Shown piece by piece: positions 5,521-6,141 of a stretch of DNA of 6,141 nt. The stretch comes from Candidatus Bathyarchaeota archaeon (GTDB lineage: Archaea; Thermoproteota; Bathyarchaeia; 40CM-2-53-6): positions 1-6,141 of the forward strand of contig VBBG01000185.1 of assembly GCA_005882905.1 (NCBI GenBank), given 5' to 3'. Every line of letters begins with the position of its first letter. The stretch's first letter is position 1. The notes under the pieces were generated by a model. The model was not told the origin of the DNA, did not search any database, and saw nothing but the letters and a program-made list of their open reading frames with translations. The position numbers and the translations under genes are program-made.

Positions 5521-6141
5521 CTATAATGCTTGAACTGGTCCTCTCGCACTGATTAGTCGTGCCACGGCGTTCTTCATGAGGTAGACATCGGGAACCGCCG
5601 GCTCGATTCCCATTTTCCGAAGCTGTTCGGCGGTTACGGGTCCGATCGCCCCGACAGTTACGCGCTTCAATCGACGGACTATCTCGGCACTCTCGAATTC
5701 CGTCTCGGCGATTCTGAAGAAGTTCGAGACTGAAACCGCGCTTGTAAAGAGAACAGCCGCAAACCGGCCGAGTCGCAAGCCTTCCAAGAAATCAAAGACA
5801 CTCTGCGAGTCTGTGGGCATCCCTGAATCGTAAATGTTGACGGTCTCTACTGTTGCGCCTTTTGAAGTGAGAAAGTTTGCCAGCGACGCGTCGGCTGATG
5901 AGGATCGCACGAGAACCACGCGAAGATCTTTGCAATCCAAATGCGAGAACCACTCATCAACACCCGCCGAGCTGTATTCTTCTGGGACCGTGGTCTGGGT
6001 GATACCATAGCGGAGTAGGCTGTCTCTGGTTCTCGGTCCGACTGCCAAGAAACGCGTCTTCGGCGGAATTCTTGGCGGGTTCGGGTAAGAGGTGAGAACG
6101 TCGAAGAGAAGCTTCACGCCGGTTGGACTCATGAAGACAAT
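5521..6141 (-). CDS. hemD: Uroporphyrinogen-III synthase, N-terminus beyond the window
   Basis: This enzyme closes hydroxymethylbilane and flips ring D to give uroporphyrinogen III, the substrate of HemE. The frame is open to the right edge, with IVFMSPTGVKLLFD as the first visible residues. This matches the conserved FTSxNGV segment that normally lies some 50-60 residues in, so the ATG at 6132 is internal and about a fifth of the protein is missing. Further matches to this poorly conserved family are FLAVGPRTRDSLLRYGI, the domain-2 segment AAVLFTSAVSVSNFF, and the C-terminal VGAIGPVTAEQLRKMGIEP followed by VPDVYLMKNAVARLI. The domain order (domain 1, crossover, domain 2, return) fits. It ends in TAG and converges with the haem operon, so it needs its own promoter to the right, perhaps with other early tetrapyrrole genes. 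Confidence 0.9.
   Translation of the reverse strand: MVFMSPTGVKLLFDVLTSYPNPPRIPPKTRFLAVGPRTRDSLLRYGITQTTVPEEYSSAGVDEWFSHLDCKDLRVVLVRSSSADASLANFLTSKGATVETVNIYDSGMPTDSQSVFDFLEGLRLGRFAAVLFTSAVSVSNFFRIAETEFESAEIVRRLKRVTVGAIGPVTAEQLRKMGIEPAVPDVYLMKNAVARLISARGPVQAL

Noticed and set aside
5516..5530. Inverted repeat AGCAT-CTATA-ATGCT between hemH and hemD as a two-way terminator
   Set aside because: Only five base pairs, AT-rich, spans the hemD stop codon and has no T-run on either side.

Overview
The window holds seven protein genes and fits an archaeon with mid-range GC, although a bacterium is not excluded. The archaeal reading rests on three things. An AT-rich element close to the archaeal TATA consensus lies exactly midway between two divergent genes, about 26 nt from each start codon. 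No convincing bacterial -35/-10 pair is visible upstream of the genes. TTG is the best start for two genes. None of this is conclusive, and several of the proteins belong to families common in bacteria.

Layout, left to right. (a) 2-1189 (+): the C-terminal two thirds of a CocE/NonD-type serine hydrolase, cut by the left edge. (b) 1197-1697 (-): an unrecognised 166-aa protein, convergent with the hydrolase. (c) 1698-1749: a 52-bp divergent intergenic region with one shared TATA-like box. (d) 1750-2385 (+): a compact rhomboid-type intramembrane serine protease with a complete catalytic set. (e) 2386-2793: about 400 bp without a normal-sized gene. It contains a near-perfect Shine-Dalgarno before a 7-codon ORF, an in-frame 13-residue lysine-rich ORF, and a GAAA-loop hairpin followed by a T-rich tract that looks like a terminator. 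(f) 2794-5495 (+): a tight three-gene haem operon, coproheme decarboxylase (hemQ/chdC), uroporphyrinogen decarboxylase (hemE) and ferrochelatase (hemH/cpfC), with gaps of 20 and 12 bp. (g) 5521-6141 (-): uroporphyrinogen-III synthase (hemD), convergent with the operon and cut by the right edge.

The right half is a haem biosynthesis locus. HemD makes uroporphyrinogen III and HemE decarboxylates it to coproporphyrinogen III. The HemH here looks like the CpfC (coproporphyrin) type, which would insert iron into coproporphyrin III, and HemQ/ChdC would then decarboxylate coproheme to haem b. That is the coproporphyrin-dependent branch. The coproporphyrinogen oxidase it requires (CgoX/HemY or a substitute) is not in the window. 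If the host is an archaeon this is notable, because the best-studied archaeal route goes through sirohaem (Ahb enzymes) and uses neither HemE nor HemH.

The most interesting points are the shared, symmetric TATA element, the tiny lysine-rich ORF with its own apparent terminator, the shortened Ser-to-His region of the rhomboid, and a histidine at the distal-pocket position of the coproheme decarboxylase where the Geobacillus enzyme has Gln.
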